From the NCBI RefSeq assembly GCF_900112185.1, contig NZ_FOKP01000026.1, forward strand, positions 31,953-95,952: a stretch of DNA of 64,000 bases, in the 5' to 3' direction. How positions within the stretch are numbered: position 1 is the stretch's first letter; every line of letters starts with the position of its first letter. Position numbers and translations under genes: made by a program. Of this stretch, positions 26,878 through 34,875 are shown piece after piece. The notes below the pieces were generated by a model. The model worked only from the letters and a program-made list of their open reading frames with translations, had not been told where the DNA came from and ran no database searches. The stretch is from Allobosea sp. CRIB-10 (lineage in GTDB: Bacteria; Pseudomonadota; Alphaproteobacteria; Rhizobiales; Beijerinckiaceae).

Positions 26878-28125
26878 ATGCGTACGGACGCGATCGTTGT
26901 TGGGGCGGGCATCGTCGGGATTTCGGTGGCGCTGCATCTGCAGAAGGCGGGCCGCTCGGTCCTGCTGGTCGATCGCGGCCAGCCCGGCGGTGAGACCAGT
27001 TATGGCAATGCCGGCCTGATCCAGCGCGAGGGCGTCTACCCCTACGGCTTCCCGCATGATTTCGGTGCGCTCATCCGCTATGCGATGAACAACACCATCG
27101 ATGCGCATTATCACTGGAACGCGATCCCCAAGCTCGCGCCCTTCCTGTGGTCGTACTGGATGCATTCGCGCGCCTCGCAGCACGAGGCGATCGCCCATAA
27201 ATACGCGACCCTGATCGAGCATTGCGTGACCGAGCACGATGCTTTGGCACAGGAAGCGGGCGCGACCGACCTGCTGCGCCGCAAGGGCTGGATGAAGGTC
27301 TTCCGCACGCCGGTCGAGCAGGAGACCAGGCTGGCGGAAGCGGCGCGCTGGAAGCGCGATTTCGGCCTGAACCACCGCGCGCTCGACGCGGCCGACCTGC
27401 GCGCCGAGGAGCCGCATCTCGACCAGAGCCTGATCGGCGGCCTGCACTGGACCGATCCGGTGACGGTGATCGATCCGCTCGGCCTGTCCAAGGCCTATCT
27501 CGCCCTGTTCGAAAAGCTCGGTGGGCGCTTCGCCCAGGGCGATGCCGGGACGCTCGCACAGGACGGCGACCGCTGGAGCGTTACGCTCGCGGACGGCACC
27601 AAGGCGCTCGGCATGGATGCGATCGTCGCGCTCGGCCCTTGGGCCGACGTGCTGACCAACCGGCTCGGCTATCGCCTGCCGCTCGCCGTCAAGCGCGGCT
27701 ATCACATGCACTACAAGCCGCTCGGCAACGCCGTGCTGAATCATCCGGTGCTGGACACCGAGCGCGGCTATTTCCTGGCGCCGATGCGCCAGGGCGTGCG
27801 CCTCACCACCGGTGCCGAATTCGCCAATCGCGGCGCGCCGAAGACGCCGGTGCAGCTCGCCCGCGCCGAGCCGATCGCCAAGACCCTGTTCCCGCTGGGC
27901 GAGCGGCTCGACGCCGAGCCCTGGCTCGGCAACCGGCCGTGCACGCCGGACATGATGCCGATCATCGGGCCGGCGCCGAAGCACAGGAACCTGTGGTTTT
28001 CCTTCGGCCACGCCCATCATGGGCTGACGCTGGCGGCGGTGACCGGCCGCATGGTCGCCGAGATGGTCAGCGGCCAGAAGGTCTTCGTTGACCCGACGCC
28101 GTTCGCGCCGGCGCGGTTCGGCTGA
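26878..28125 (+). CDS. FAD-dependent oxidoreductase, DadA/D-amino-acid dehydrogenase-like
   Basis: A 415-residue DAO-family flavoprotein. The N-terminal dinucleotide fold is AIVVGAGIVGISVALHLQKA with the acidic end LLVDRG. Other family segments are GGETSYGNAGLIQREGV, VKRGYHMHYKP and the C-terminal FAD-contact region FSFGHAHHGLTLAAVTGRM. It should oxidise a D-amino or secondary amine substrate, passing electrons to the quinone pool or oxygen. GGCGGAGG precedes ATG 26878. It lies between two BASS transporter genes (divergent to one, convergent with the other, 3 bp apart), suggesting uptake and oxidation of the same compound, which is inference. Confidence 0.85.
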   Translation: MRTDAIVVGAGIVGISVALHLQKAGRSVLLVDRGQPGGETSYGNAGLIQREGVYPYGFPHDFGALIRYAMNNTIDAHYHWNAIPKLAPFLWSYWMHSRASQHEAIAHKYATLIEHCVTEHDALAQEAGATDLLRRKGWMKVFRTPVEQETRLAEAARWKRDFGLNHRALDAADLRAEEPHLDQSLIGGLHWTDPVTVIDPLGLSKAYLALFEKLGGRFAQGDAGTLAQDGDRWSVTLADGTKALGMDAIVALGPWADVLTNRLGYRLPLAVKRGYHMHYKPLGNAVLNHPVLDTERGYFLAPMRQGVRLTTGAEFANRGAPKTPVQLARAEPIAKTLFPLGERLDAEPWLGNRPCTPDMMPIIGPAPKHRNLWFSFGHAHHGLTLAAVTGRMVAEMVSGQKVFVDPTPFAPARFG

Positions 28126-28128
28126 ATT

Positions 28129-29001
28129 TCAGGCGGGACGCAGCGCCGCGTTCCGCCGCACCAGCCAGACGGCGAAGGCCGAGGCGGTCACGTACATGAC
28201 CAGGCTGTAGATGCCGGGCACCACCGCCGCGGCCGGATTGCGCAGTACGTTGAGCGCGATGAAGATCGCGAGCGCGGCATTGTGGATGCCGATCTCCATG
28301 GCGATGGCCACCGCCTGGCCCTTCGGCAGACGCAGCGCCAGCGGGGCGAGATAGCCGGTGAGCATGCTGACGAGGTTGAAGGCGAGGCAGGCGCCGCCGA
28401 CCGCCACCAGGCTCGGCAACAGCGCCTTGCGCTCGATATAGATCGCGCCGGCGATCAGCACGGCGAGGACCAGGATCGAGAAGAGCTTGATCGGCCCCTC
28501 GGCGCGGATGGCGAAGCCCTCGGCCCGCGCCCGCACCAGCATGCCGAGCGCGACCGGGATCAGGATGATCGCCCCGACCTCGATTACCTTGCGGTGCGGC
28601 GGCGGCACATATTGGTCGGCTCCGAGGAAATAGGCGAGCGAGAGGTCGAGCACGATCGGCAGGGTCAAGAGGCAGAGCAGGCTGTTGACCGCCGTCAGCG
28701 TGATGTTGAGCGCGACGTCGCCGCGAGTGAGGTGGCTGTAGATGTTGGCGGTCGCGCCGCCGGGCGCGGCGGCGAGCAGCATCAGGCCGACGGCGTGATC
28801 CGGCGACAGCTTCAGGCCGATCGCGATGGCGAAGGCGGCGAGCGGCAGCAGCAGCACCTGCAGGAAGAGGCCGAAGCCGACGGCGAGCGGATAGCGCGCG
28901 ACACGGCGGAAATCCTCGAGCGTCAGGCTGAGGCCAAGTCCGAGCATGACGATGCCGATGGCAAGCGGCAACAGCAGATCGGTCAGGATCGAGCCCTGCA
29001 T
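28129..29001 (-). CDS. Bile acid:sodium symporter family protein
   Basis: A 290-residue BASS protein with nine or ten helices: IGIVMLGLGLSLTLEDFRRV, LLLAAAPGGATANIYSHLTR (the conserved P-G-G-x-x-S/N crossover) and MEIGIHNAALAIFIALNVLR. ATG 29001 follows AAGGGGA; upstream in-frame codons look non-coding. It is probably a Na+-coupled importer of an organic acid. It converges with the FAD oxidoreductase gene, 3 bp apart. Confidence 0.87.
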   Translation of the reverse strand: MQGSILTDLLLPLAIGIVMLGLGLSLTLEDFRRVARYPLAVGFGLFLQVLLLPLAAFAIAIGLKLSPDHAVGLMLLAAAPGGATANIYSHLTRGDVALNITLTAVNSLLCLLTLPIVLDLSLAYFLGADQYVPPPHRKVIEVGAIILIPVALGMLVRARAEGFAIRAEGPIKLFSILVLAVLIAGAIYIERKALLPSLVAVGGACLAFNLVSMLTGYLAPLALRLPKGQAVAIAMEIGIHNAALAIFIALNVLRNPAAAVVPGIYSLVMYVTASAFAVWLVRRNAALRPA

Positions 29002-29131
29002 GCGCGTTCCCCTTGGCCGGCATTTTCTATGCCGCAGCGTCAGGCTAGTTGAGGACCCTTGGCTACGCCACTGATCGCATGGAGTCTTTTGGCGGTAAGG
29101 TTTCCATTTTCCTTGATTTGCCGAACAAACG

Positions 29132-29542
29132 TCAGAACCAAGCACAGGCCGGCTTCAAGATCAGCCCGACCGATTGCTGGCTGAAGCTGCGCTTGTAGGC
29201 TTCGACGATCATCGAGAGCTTCTCACGATTCGCGCTCTCGTCCGAGGTCGCGATCAGCATGAGCTTGCTCGGCTCGCGGATCAGCCTGCCACGCTCGCGG
29301 TCGCGATACTGCCCGCTGGCGTCGAGGACGGTGAGGCCATCGGGGAAACGCGGCGTCACCTCCTCGTCGACGAAGCGGCGGAAGGCGCCTTCGCTGACGC
29401 CCACACGGTCTCCAATCTTGCGACCGAAGAGGAGTTCGGCGCTCAGCATTGCCTGCTGGCCGGGCGCGCAGGTCTGCGGCCCGAGGCCGGCGCAACCTGA
29501 GAGGGTGCTTGCGAGAAAAAGCGCAAAGCTGAGTCGGATCAT
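29132..29542 (-). CDS. DUF3574-type small lipoprotein
   Basis: A 136-residue protein with a lipoprotein signal (MIRLSFALFLASTLSGCAGL, lipobox LSGC). The DUF3574-like core follows: MLSAELLFGRKIGDRVGVSE, FRRFVDEEVTPRFPDGLTVL and GQYRDRERGRLIREPSKLML. It is predicted to be anchored in the periplasmic face of a membrane. Family function is unknown. It stands alone between larger genes on the same strand. Confidence 0.8.
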   Translation of the reverse strand: MIRLSFALFLASTLSGCAGLGPQTCAPGQQAMLSAELLFGRKIGDRVGVSEGAFRRFVDEEVTPRFPDGLTVLDASGQYRDRERGRLIREPSKLMLIATSDESANREKLSMIVEAYKRSFSQQSVGLILKPACAWF

Positions 29543-29590
29543 GGCTTTGCCCCTGCCGGCTGAGAGATCGATTCAGTAGGTATCGCTGCT

Positions 29591-30823
29591 TCAAAAACGC
29601 TGCGGGCTGAAATGGCCGATGTCGATCGCGGGCGAACGGCCGGCGATCAGGGCGGCGACGAGACCGGCGGTCGCGGTCGACTGGGTCATGCCGTAATGGC
29701 CATGGCCGAAAGCATAGACGACATTCGGATTTCGGCTGGCCTTGCCGATGACGGGCAGGGAATCCGGCAGCGACGGCCGGAATCCCATCCAGAGCTTGCC
29801 GCTGCCGAAGGCCGGTAGACCCTCCACCATCGTCGCGGCCTTGCCGTAGAGCGCTTTGGTGCGAGCGTGGTTGGGCGCTGCGTGCAAGCCACCGAACTCG
29901 ACGGCGCCGCCGATGCGAAGACCACTCTCGAGCGGGGTCATGACGAAGCCGTCGTCCTTGAAGCCGATCGGGCGGCTGGTCAGACCGGTCACGCCGGGGA
30001 AGCTGACATTGTAGCCGCGCTCGGTGTCGAGGGGGATGTTGTCGCCCATCGCCGCCGCCAACGGCTTGGACCAGGCGCCGGCCGCGACGACGACGCGATC
30101 GACGACGCGCTGCCAGCCATCGGGACCGACCAAAGCAGGGCGCTCGCCCATGGAGATGTTGGTGACCTCGGCCTTCTCATAGGTGGCGCCGCGCGCCAGT
30201 GCCGTCTCGAACAGCGCCATGGTGAGGGCGAGCGGGTCGCTGATATGGGCGCAGTCCGGGTGGAAGGCGGCGCCGGCAAAGCGGTCCTTCAGCGCCGGCT
30301 CGAGCTGGCGCAATTCCTGCGGCTGCAGCATGTCGACGGCGATGCCGGCGGCGCGCTGGCGCTTGGCCAGAGCTTCGAGGCCGGCGCTGTCGCCAGGGTC
30401 GCGATAGGTGTAGAGCGCACCGCGGCGATGGATGTGGTTGCTGATGCCGGCCTTTTCGGCACGCGCCAGCCAGGCCGGCAATGCGAGCTGCTGGATTGCG
30501 ATCATGCCGGCGATCGAGCGCTCATAGGCGGCGGGCCGGGCCGCGAGCAGGAAGCGCGCCAGCCAGGGCAGCAATTGCGGGAGATAGCCGAGGCGGATCG
30601 CCAGCGGCCCGAGCGGATCGAGCAGGAAGCCCGGCACCTTGCGCAGCATGTTCGGACTGGCGATCGGCAGCACGTCGGTATGCGCGATGATGCCGGCATT
30701 GCCGCGCGAGGGGCCGAAAGCCGGCCCTTCCTTGTCGAGGATCAGGACCTCGTGGCCCTCGTCGAGCAGGGCGTGGGCAGTGGCCGTGCCGACGATACCG
30801 GCGCCGATGATCGCGATCTTCAT
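29591..30823 (-). CDS. FAD-dependent oxidoreductase, DadA-like (paralog 2)
   Basis: A 410-residue DAO-family enzyme: MKIAIIGAGIVGTATAHALL with LILDKEG at the strand end, GNAGIIAHTDVLPIASPNML, TERGYNVSFPGVTGL and the C-terminal YAFGHGHYGMTQSTATAGLV. D-amino-acid dehydrogenase or a related amine/imino acid oxidase. Its start overlaps the stop of the cupin gene by 4 bp, so the two form an operon. It shares architecture but not close identity with the 26878 gene. Regulation by the divergent GntR gene is likely. Confidence 0.86.
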   Translation of the reverse strand: MKIAIIGAGIVGTATAHALLDEGHEVLILDKEGPAFGPSRGNAGIIAHTDVLPIASPNMLRKVPGFLLDPLGPLAIRLGYLPQLLPWLARFLLAARPAAYERSIAGMIAIQQLALPAWLARAEKAGISNHIHRRGALYTYRDPGDSAGLEALAKRQRAAGIAVDMLQPQELRQLEPALKDRFAGAAFHPDCAHISDPLALTMALFETALARGATYEKAEVTNISMGERPALVGPDGWQRVVDRVVVAAGAWSKPLAAAMGDNIPLDTERGYNVSFPGVTGLTSRPIGFKDDGFVMTPLESGLRIGGAVEFGGLHAAPNHARTKALYGKAATMVEGLPAFGSGKLWMGFRPSLPDSLPVIGKASRNPNVVYAFGHGHYGMTQSTATAGLVAALIAGRSPAIDIGHFSPQRF

Positions 30824-31146
30824 GGGGTGGGCAGCAGCTTGAGGGCCGCCGGCTGCTTCACCTCGATCTCGACGAAGGCGATCGGGTGGGGCGAGCCGTT
30901 CATCACGTCGTGCTGGATGCCGGCCTGGCGCATATACGCCTGGCCCTGGGCCAGCGGTACGTCGGTCTCCTTGGCGCCATCATGGACGCGCAAGGTGCCG
31001 GCGACCAGCATGATGACGAAATAGGGCCAGCCATGGCTGTGCCAGCCGGTGACCGCGCCGGGTTCGAAATCCCAGCGCGTGATCCGGACGGCGTCGTCGT
31101 CCTGCTGGAGCGTGGCGACGGCGGGGATCGTGCAGGTGAACGCCAT
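30820..31146 (-). CDS. Cupin-domain protein
   Basis: A 108-residue single cupin. Two conserved barrel motifs are visible: GAVTGWHSHGWPYFVIMLVA (with His-x-His) and a second motif around GQAYMRQAGIQHDVMNGS. This predicts a small metal-binding barrel. It precedes and overlaps a DadA-like gene (ATGA) and diverges from a GntR regulator. Role in the pathway is unknown; it could be an isomerase, a sensor or a ring or amine modifying enzyme. Confidence 0.8.
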   Translation of the reverse strand: MAFTCTIPAVATLQQDDDAVRITRWDFEPGAVTGWHSHGWPYFVIMLVAGTLRVHDGAKETDVPLAQGQAYMRQAGIQHDVMNGSPHPIAFVEIEVKQPAALKLLPTP

Positions 31147-31217
31147 GTCGCCTCCATGCGAGGATCGTTAACCGCCGATTAGCCGGCTTGTCCGCCTTGC
31201 GGTTGTGTCGAAAGTTC

Positions 31218-31227
31218 TGATATATCA
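31218..31227. promoter_or_regulatory. Palindrome TGATATATCA, candidate GntR operator
   Basis: A perfect 10-bp palindrome in the divergent region between the cupin/DadA operon and the GntR/FCD regulator gene. A near-identical copy, TGATATATCT, lies at 31973-31982 before the flavin reductase gene. This is the position expected for autoregulation and control of the divergent operon. Confidence 0.5.
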
Positions 31228-31264
31228 AGGCTATCCGAAGCGTCAAGCATCACGGGTGCCACCC

Positions 31265-31951
31265 ATGACCGAGGATGCCAGCGTTTCTGGCGAGGATTCC
31301 GTCGGCGCTCGCGCCTCCGCCAGCCTGGCCGATTTGGCCTATCGCCGCCTGGAGGAGGCGATCGTGACCCTGTCGCTGCGGCCGGGCGCGGTGCTAACCG
31401 AGGCGCAGATGATCGAGCTCGTCAGCGTCGGCCGCACGCCGGTGCGCGAGGCGCTGATACGGCTGGCGCAGCAGGGCCTGGTCGAGATCCTGCCGCGCAA
31501 GGGCGTCGTGGTCACCGCGATCGATGCGATCGACGTGATGGCGGCGCTCGACGCGCGTGAAGTCCTGGAACGCCTGATCGCGATGGAGGCGGCGAAGCGC
31601 GCCGGGCCAGGCGAGCGCAGCGCCATCCTGGCCAAGGCCCGGGCCATGCACGAGGCGGCGCAGGCCGACGACGTCAATGCCTATATGCGCCTCGACAAGG
31701 AGCTCGACGCGTTGGTCGCAGCGGCGGCGCGCAGTCCCTATGCCAGCCGGGCCGTCGAACCGTTGCAGGCGCTGATCCGCCGCGCCTGGTACTTCTTCGA
31801 CCGGCAGGTCGATCTGGTGCCGGCAGCGCATCACCACGTGGCCCTGGCGCAGGCGCTGGTCGCGGGCGAGCCGGGCGCCGCCGCGCAGGCAAGCGATGCC
31901 CTGATGCAGCATCTGCGCGAGGGGCTGCTGGCGGCGCTGCAGCGGGAATGA
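31265..31951 (+). CDS. GntR-family (FCD domain) transcriptional regulator
   Basis: 228 residues: winged helix-turn-helix (LSLRPGAVLTEAQMIELVSV, GRTPVREALIRLAQQGLVEI, LPRKGVVVT) and a helical FCD ligand-binding domain with DxxxV/L metal-type features (LDAREVLERLIAMEAA, AYMRLDKELDALVAAAA, AHHHVALAQALVAGEPGAA). The frame opens at 31205, but that would overlap the candidate operator. ATG 31265 is preferred although its ribosome site is weak. It probably controls the divergent cupin/DadA pair and perhaps the downstream flavin reductase gene. Confidence 0.88.
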   Translation: MTEDASVSGEDSVGARASASLADLAYRRLEEAIVTLSLRPGAVLTEAQMIELVSVGRTPVREALIRLAQQGLVEILPRKGVVVTAIDAIDVMAALDAREVLERLIAMEAAKRAGPGERSAILAKARAMHEAAQADDVNAYMRLDKELDALVAAAARSPYASRAVEPLQALIRRAWYFFDRQVDLVPAAHHHVALAQALVAGEPGAAAQASDALMQHLREGLLAALQRE

Positions 31952-31972
31952 CCGGGCATCGCGTCGGCATGC

Positions 31973-31982
31973 TGATATATCT
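31973..31982. promoter_or_regulatory. Second TGATATATC site, before the flavin reductase gene
   Basis: TGATATATCT differs by one base from the palindrome at 31218-31227. It is 22 bp after the regulator stop and about 100 bp before the flavin reductase start. Confidence 0.4.
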
Positions 31983-32084
31983 TAACCCTGCGACGGAATT
32001 GGCCATAATCTCGACAATTGATGCAACTCGCCTTTTACCGCTGCGTGCCTAGATAAAGGCAGTATTCTCGCGCAGAGTTGGGCG

Positions 32085-32600
32085 ATGAACAGCATGGTCG
32101 ATGCCGCCTTACGCGCGGTGCTCCCGAATGCGCAGGCCTTTCGCGAGGCGATGGCGCAGGTGGCGAGCGCCACCCATATCGTGACGACCCTGGGGCCCGG
32201 CGGCCGCTCGGGGCTGACGGCGACGGCCGTGAGCTCGGTCTCGGTTGCTCCTCCAACCATGCTGGTCTGCATCGAGGCGGCCAGCCGCACACTCTCGGCA
32301 ATCGAAGAGAGCGGCATCTTCTGCATCAACACGCTGGCGGCAGCTGACCATGAGCTCGCGGCCATGTTCTCGGGGCAGCGCGGCCTGACTGGCGAAGAGC
32401 GCTTCGCTGCCGGTGAATGGGGCGAGCTCTCGACTGGCGCGCCGGTGCTGGCGAGCGCGCTCGCCAGCTTCGACTGCCGTGTGTCCGCCGTCCACCGGGT
32501 CACGACGCACCGCATCCTGATCGGCCAGGTGGTCGCAATCGGCGGCGGTGGCTCCGGGCCGGGGCTGGTTTATCGCCATCGCCGCTTCGGCGGGTTCTGA
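32085..32600 (+). CDS. Flavin reductase family protein (HpaC/DIM6 type)
   Basis: A 171-residue split-barrel FMN-binding protein: FREAMAQVASATHIVTTLGP, GLTATAVSSVSVAPPTMLVC, SGIFCINTLAAADHELAAMF and HRILIGQVVAI. It should supply reduced flavin to a two-component monooxygenase or act as an FMN reductase; no partner oxygenase is visible in the window. It follows the GntR gene in the same direction with a candidate operator between them. Confidence 0.85.
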   Translation: MNSMVDAALRAVLPNAQAFREAMAQVASATHIVTTLGPGGRSGLTATAVSSVSVAPPTMLVCIEAASRTLSAIEESGIFCINTLAAADHELAAMFSGQRGLTGEERFAAGEWGELSTGAPVLASALASFDCRVSAVHRVTTHRILIGQVVAIGGGGSGPGLVYRHRRFGGF

Positions 32601-32621
32601 AAGGGCGTCTCGGCTCCGTTC

Positions 32622-32707
32622 GTCATTGCGAGCGTCAGCGAAGCCATCCAGGGCCGTCGAGCTCTACGCTCCCTGGTTTGCTTCGTCGCTGCGCTCCTCG
32701 CAATGAC
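32622..32707. repeat. Palindromic intergenic element, family D
   Basis: An 86-bp inverted structure: GTCATTGCGAGCG at the left pairs with CTCGCAATGAC at the right, and CAGCGAAGC-type arms pair with GCTTCGTCGCTG. It sits between the convergent flavin reductase and PcaB-like genes, where it could act as a bidirectional terminator or RNA-stability element. Only one copy was recognised in the window. Confidence 0.7.
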
Positions 32708-32727
32708 GGGGAGCGCCCCGATCTCCT

Positions 32728-34098
32728 TCAGCCGCTGCCGCTCATGTACTCCCGCTCCTCCTCGTAGAGCACGAGGATGCGGTCGATGATCGCGTCGGTC
32801 GCGCCGCGATAGGTCGTCGGATCGAACAGATCGTCCAGTTCCTCACCGGCGAGCTTGCCGGCCAGCTTCCGGTGGTCGGCCAGGACGTCCTTGAGATGAC
32901 GGCCGCTGGCTAGGCAGTCGCGGCTGGCCTCCTCGAGCAGGTGATGCGCCTCGCCGCGCCCGATCGTCTGCGCCAGAGCGAGCGAGACCCGCTCGGCCAT
33001 GACCAGTCCGTTGGTGAGGTCGAGATTGTACTGCATCTGCTCCGGGAAGACCTGGAGCCCTTCGGCCAGCGCGACCGCATGGTCCAGCGCCCCACCGGCA
33101 ATCACGAAGAGCTCGCGCAAGGTCGGCCATTCGGCATGCCAGCCGCCCATGGCGCGCTCGTGCTCCTGCGGCATCGCCGCGAGCATGGTTGCGACCAGCC
33201 CCGGCGCGCGCTTCGCAGCCGTCAGGATCAGCGTGCACAGCACCGGGTTGCGCTTGTGCGGCATGGCCGAGGAGCCGCCCTTGCCCGGCGCTTCCGGCTC
33301 GGCCAGCTCGCCGATCTCGGTCTGCGCCATCAGGGCGACGTCTCCGGCCATCTTGCCGAGATGGCCGAGCAGGAGGCCGAGCTCGGTCGCGATCCGGGCC
33401 GGGCGCCGACGTTCGCTGTGCCAGGGCACGCGCATGGCGCCGATCGAGGGCATGATGCGGGCGAAGGCTTCCGAGACCGCATCGGCCTTGTCGCCGAGCG
33501 AGGCAAGGCTGCCGGCGGCGCCGCCGAGCTGATGGGCGGATTCTCCCCAGATCATGAAGTCGTCATGGAAGGAGACGATCGGGGCAAGCCAGTTGGCGGC
33601 CTTGAGCCCGAAGGAGATCGGCACCGCATGCTGCAGGAAGGTGCGGCCGATCATCGGCGTACGGCGGTGCTCCCGGGCCAGCTCGGCCAGCGCATGAGCG
33701 AGGCGGGCGGAGCGAGCAAGGATCAGGTCCTGCGCCGCGCGGTATTGCTGGGCCTGGCCGGAATCGATCACGTCCTGGCTGGTCGCGCCGTAATGCACCC
33801 ACTTCGCCGCCTCGGCATCAACGGCTGCGACGCGTGCCGTCAGCGCCTTGACCAGCGGGATCGCGGGATTGCCGGCGAGCGTCGCGGCCTTGCCGATCGC
33901 GGCGATGTCGTAGAGTTCCGCCTTGCACTGGGCGGCGATGATGTCGGCTGCCGCGGCGGGGATGACGCCGGTCTCTGCCTCGGCGCGGGCGAGCGCCATC
34001 TCGAAATCGAGCATGCCCTGCAGCGCGGCGCGATCGTCGAGGACGGCCGCCATCTCGCGATCGGCGAAAAGTTCGCCATAGAGGCTGCCCTCAGCCAT
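32728..34098 (-). CDS. pcaB: 3-carboxy-cis,cis-muconate cycloisomerase-like lyase
   Basis: A 456-residue fumarase/aspartase-superfamily enzyme, second in the window after PurB. It shows HYGATSQDVIDSGQAQQYRA, PMIGRTFLQHAVPISFGLKA, the signature GGSSAMPHKRNP (about 271-282) and the PcaB-type C-terminal tail (LDDLFDPTTYRGATDAIIDR). PcaB lactonises carboxymuconate in the protocatechuate branch of the beta-ketoadipate pathway. No other pca gene is in the window, so a different lyase substrate is possible. ATG 34098 (MAEGSLYGELF) is preferred to upstream starts. Confidence 0.75.
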   Translation of the reverse strand: MAEGSLYGELFADREMAAVLDDRAALQGMLDFEMALARAEAETGVIPAAAADIIAAQCKAELYDIAAIGKAATLAGNPAIPLVKALTARVAAVDAEAAKWVHYGATSQDVIDSGQAQQYRAAQDLILARSARLAHALAELAREHRRTPMIGRTFLQHAVPISFGLKAANWLAPIVSFHDDFMIWGESAHQLGGAAGSLASLGDKADAVSEAFARIMPSIGAMRVPWHSERRRPARIATELGLLLGHLGKMAGDVALMAQTEIGELAEPEAPGKGGSSAMPHKRNPVLCTLILTAAKRAPGLVATMLAAMPQEHERAMGGWHAEWPTLRELFVIAGGALDHAVALAEGLQVFPEQMQYNLDLTNGLVMAERVSLALAQTIGRGEAHHLLEEASRDCLASGRHLKDVLADHRKLAGKLAGEELDDLFDPTTYRGATDAIIDRILVLYEEEREYMSGSG

Positions 34099-34266
34099 GT
34101 CCGGGCGCGCCTCGGTGCGGAGCGGTCGTTGCAAGCCACATCCCAGCTTCGTCCTCTTGTGCGCGCCGGTGCTTTCCGGTCATGGATTAGGGGAACTTGG
34201 ATAGACCCGAGGCGGGCCGGGCTGCAACATGTCGGTGGCCTCGGAAAACGGTGAGGAATTCAGCCC

Positions 34267-34719
34267 ATGGCGATGACGATGACCGGCGAGGCGACGCTGC
34301 CCGCAGCCAAGCAGGTGGTCTGGGCAAAGCTCAACGACGCCGAGGTGCTGAAGGCCTGCATCCCCGGCTGCGAGCAGCTCACCAAGGATGACGACAGGCA
34401 TTTCTCGGCGGTGGTGAAGGTCAAGCTCGGCCCGGTGAAGGCGACGTTCAAGGGCAAGGTCGAATTGCAGGACCTCGATCCGCCGAACGGCTATCGCATC
34501 GTCGGCGAAGGCGAGGGCGGCATCGCCGGCTTCGCCAAGGGCGGCGCCAGGGTCATGCTGGAGGATGCCGAGGGCGGGCAGACCCTGTTGCGCTACGAGG
34601 TCGAGGCGCAGGTGGGCGGCAAGCTGATGCAGCTCGGCTCGCGCCTGATCGATTCGGTCTCGAAGAAGCTGGCCGACGAGTTCTTCGCCAATTTCGCCAA
34701 AGCGGTGAGCGAAGGTTGA
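34267..34719 (+). CDS. coxG: Carbon monoxide dehydrogenase subunit G (CoxG)-like protein
   Basis: A 150-residue SRPBCC-fold protein: MTGEATLPAAKQVVWAKLND, VLKACIPGCEQL, KVKLGPVKATFKGKVELQDL and LMQLGSRLIDSVSKKLADEF are typical CoxG segments. In Oligotropha, CoxG takes part in membrane attachment or maturation of the molybdenum CO dehydrogenase. Here it lies 1.8 kb upstream of coxS-coxL-coxM, separated by a divergent chemoreceptor gene, and ends before a palindromic element. There is no long C-terminal membrane tail, so it is the short soluble type. Confidence 0.87.
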   Translation: MAMTMTGEATLPAAKQVVWAKLNDAEVLKACIPGCEQLTKDDDRHFSAVVKVKLGPVKATFKGKVELQDLDPPNGYRIVGEGEGGIAGFAKGGARVMLEDAEGGQTLLRYEVEAQVGGKLMQLGSRLIDSVSKKLADEFFANFAKAVSEG

Positions 34720-34740
34720 AGGGCTCTCTCGAACCTCTCG

Positions 34741-34852
34741 GCCCTCATCCTGAGGAGCCGCGCAGCGGCGTCTCGAAGGATGGTCCAGGAGGCTCGAGAT
34801 AGCTGGAGCATCCTTCGAAACGCGGGCTTCGCCCGCTCCTCAGGATGAGGGC
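34741..34852. repeat. Palindromic intergenic element, family A copy 2
   Basis: The ends pair as GCCCTCATCCTGAGGAGC / GCTCCTCAGGATGAGGGC, with the inner arms TCTCGAAGGATGGTCC and GGAGCATCCTTCGA. It is related to 11820-11926 and 44032-44136. It lies between the convergent coxG-like and chemoreceptor genes. Confidence 0.8.
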
Positions 34853-34875
34853 ATTAAGAGGCATGCGTTAGGAGC

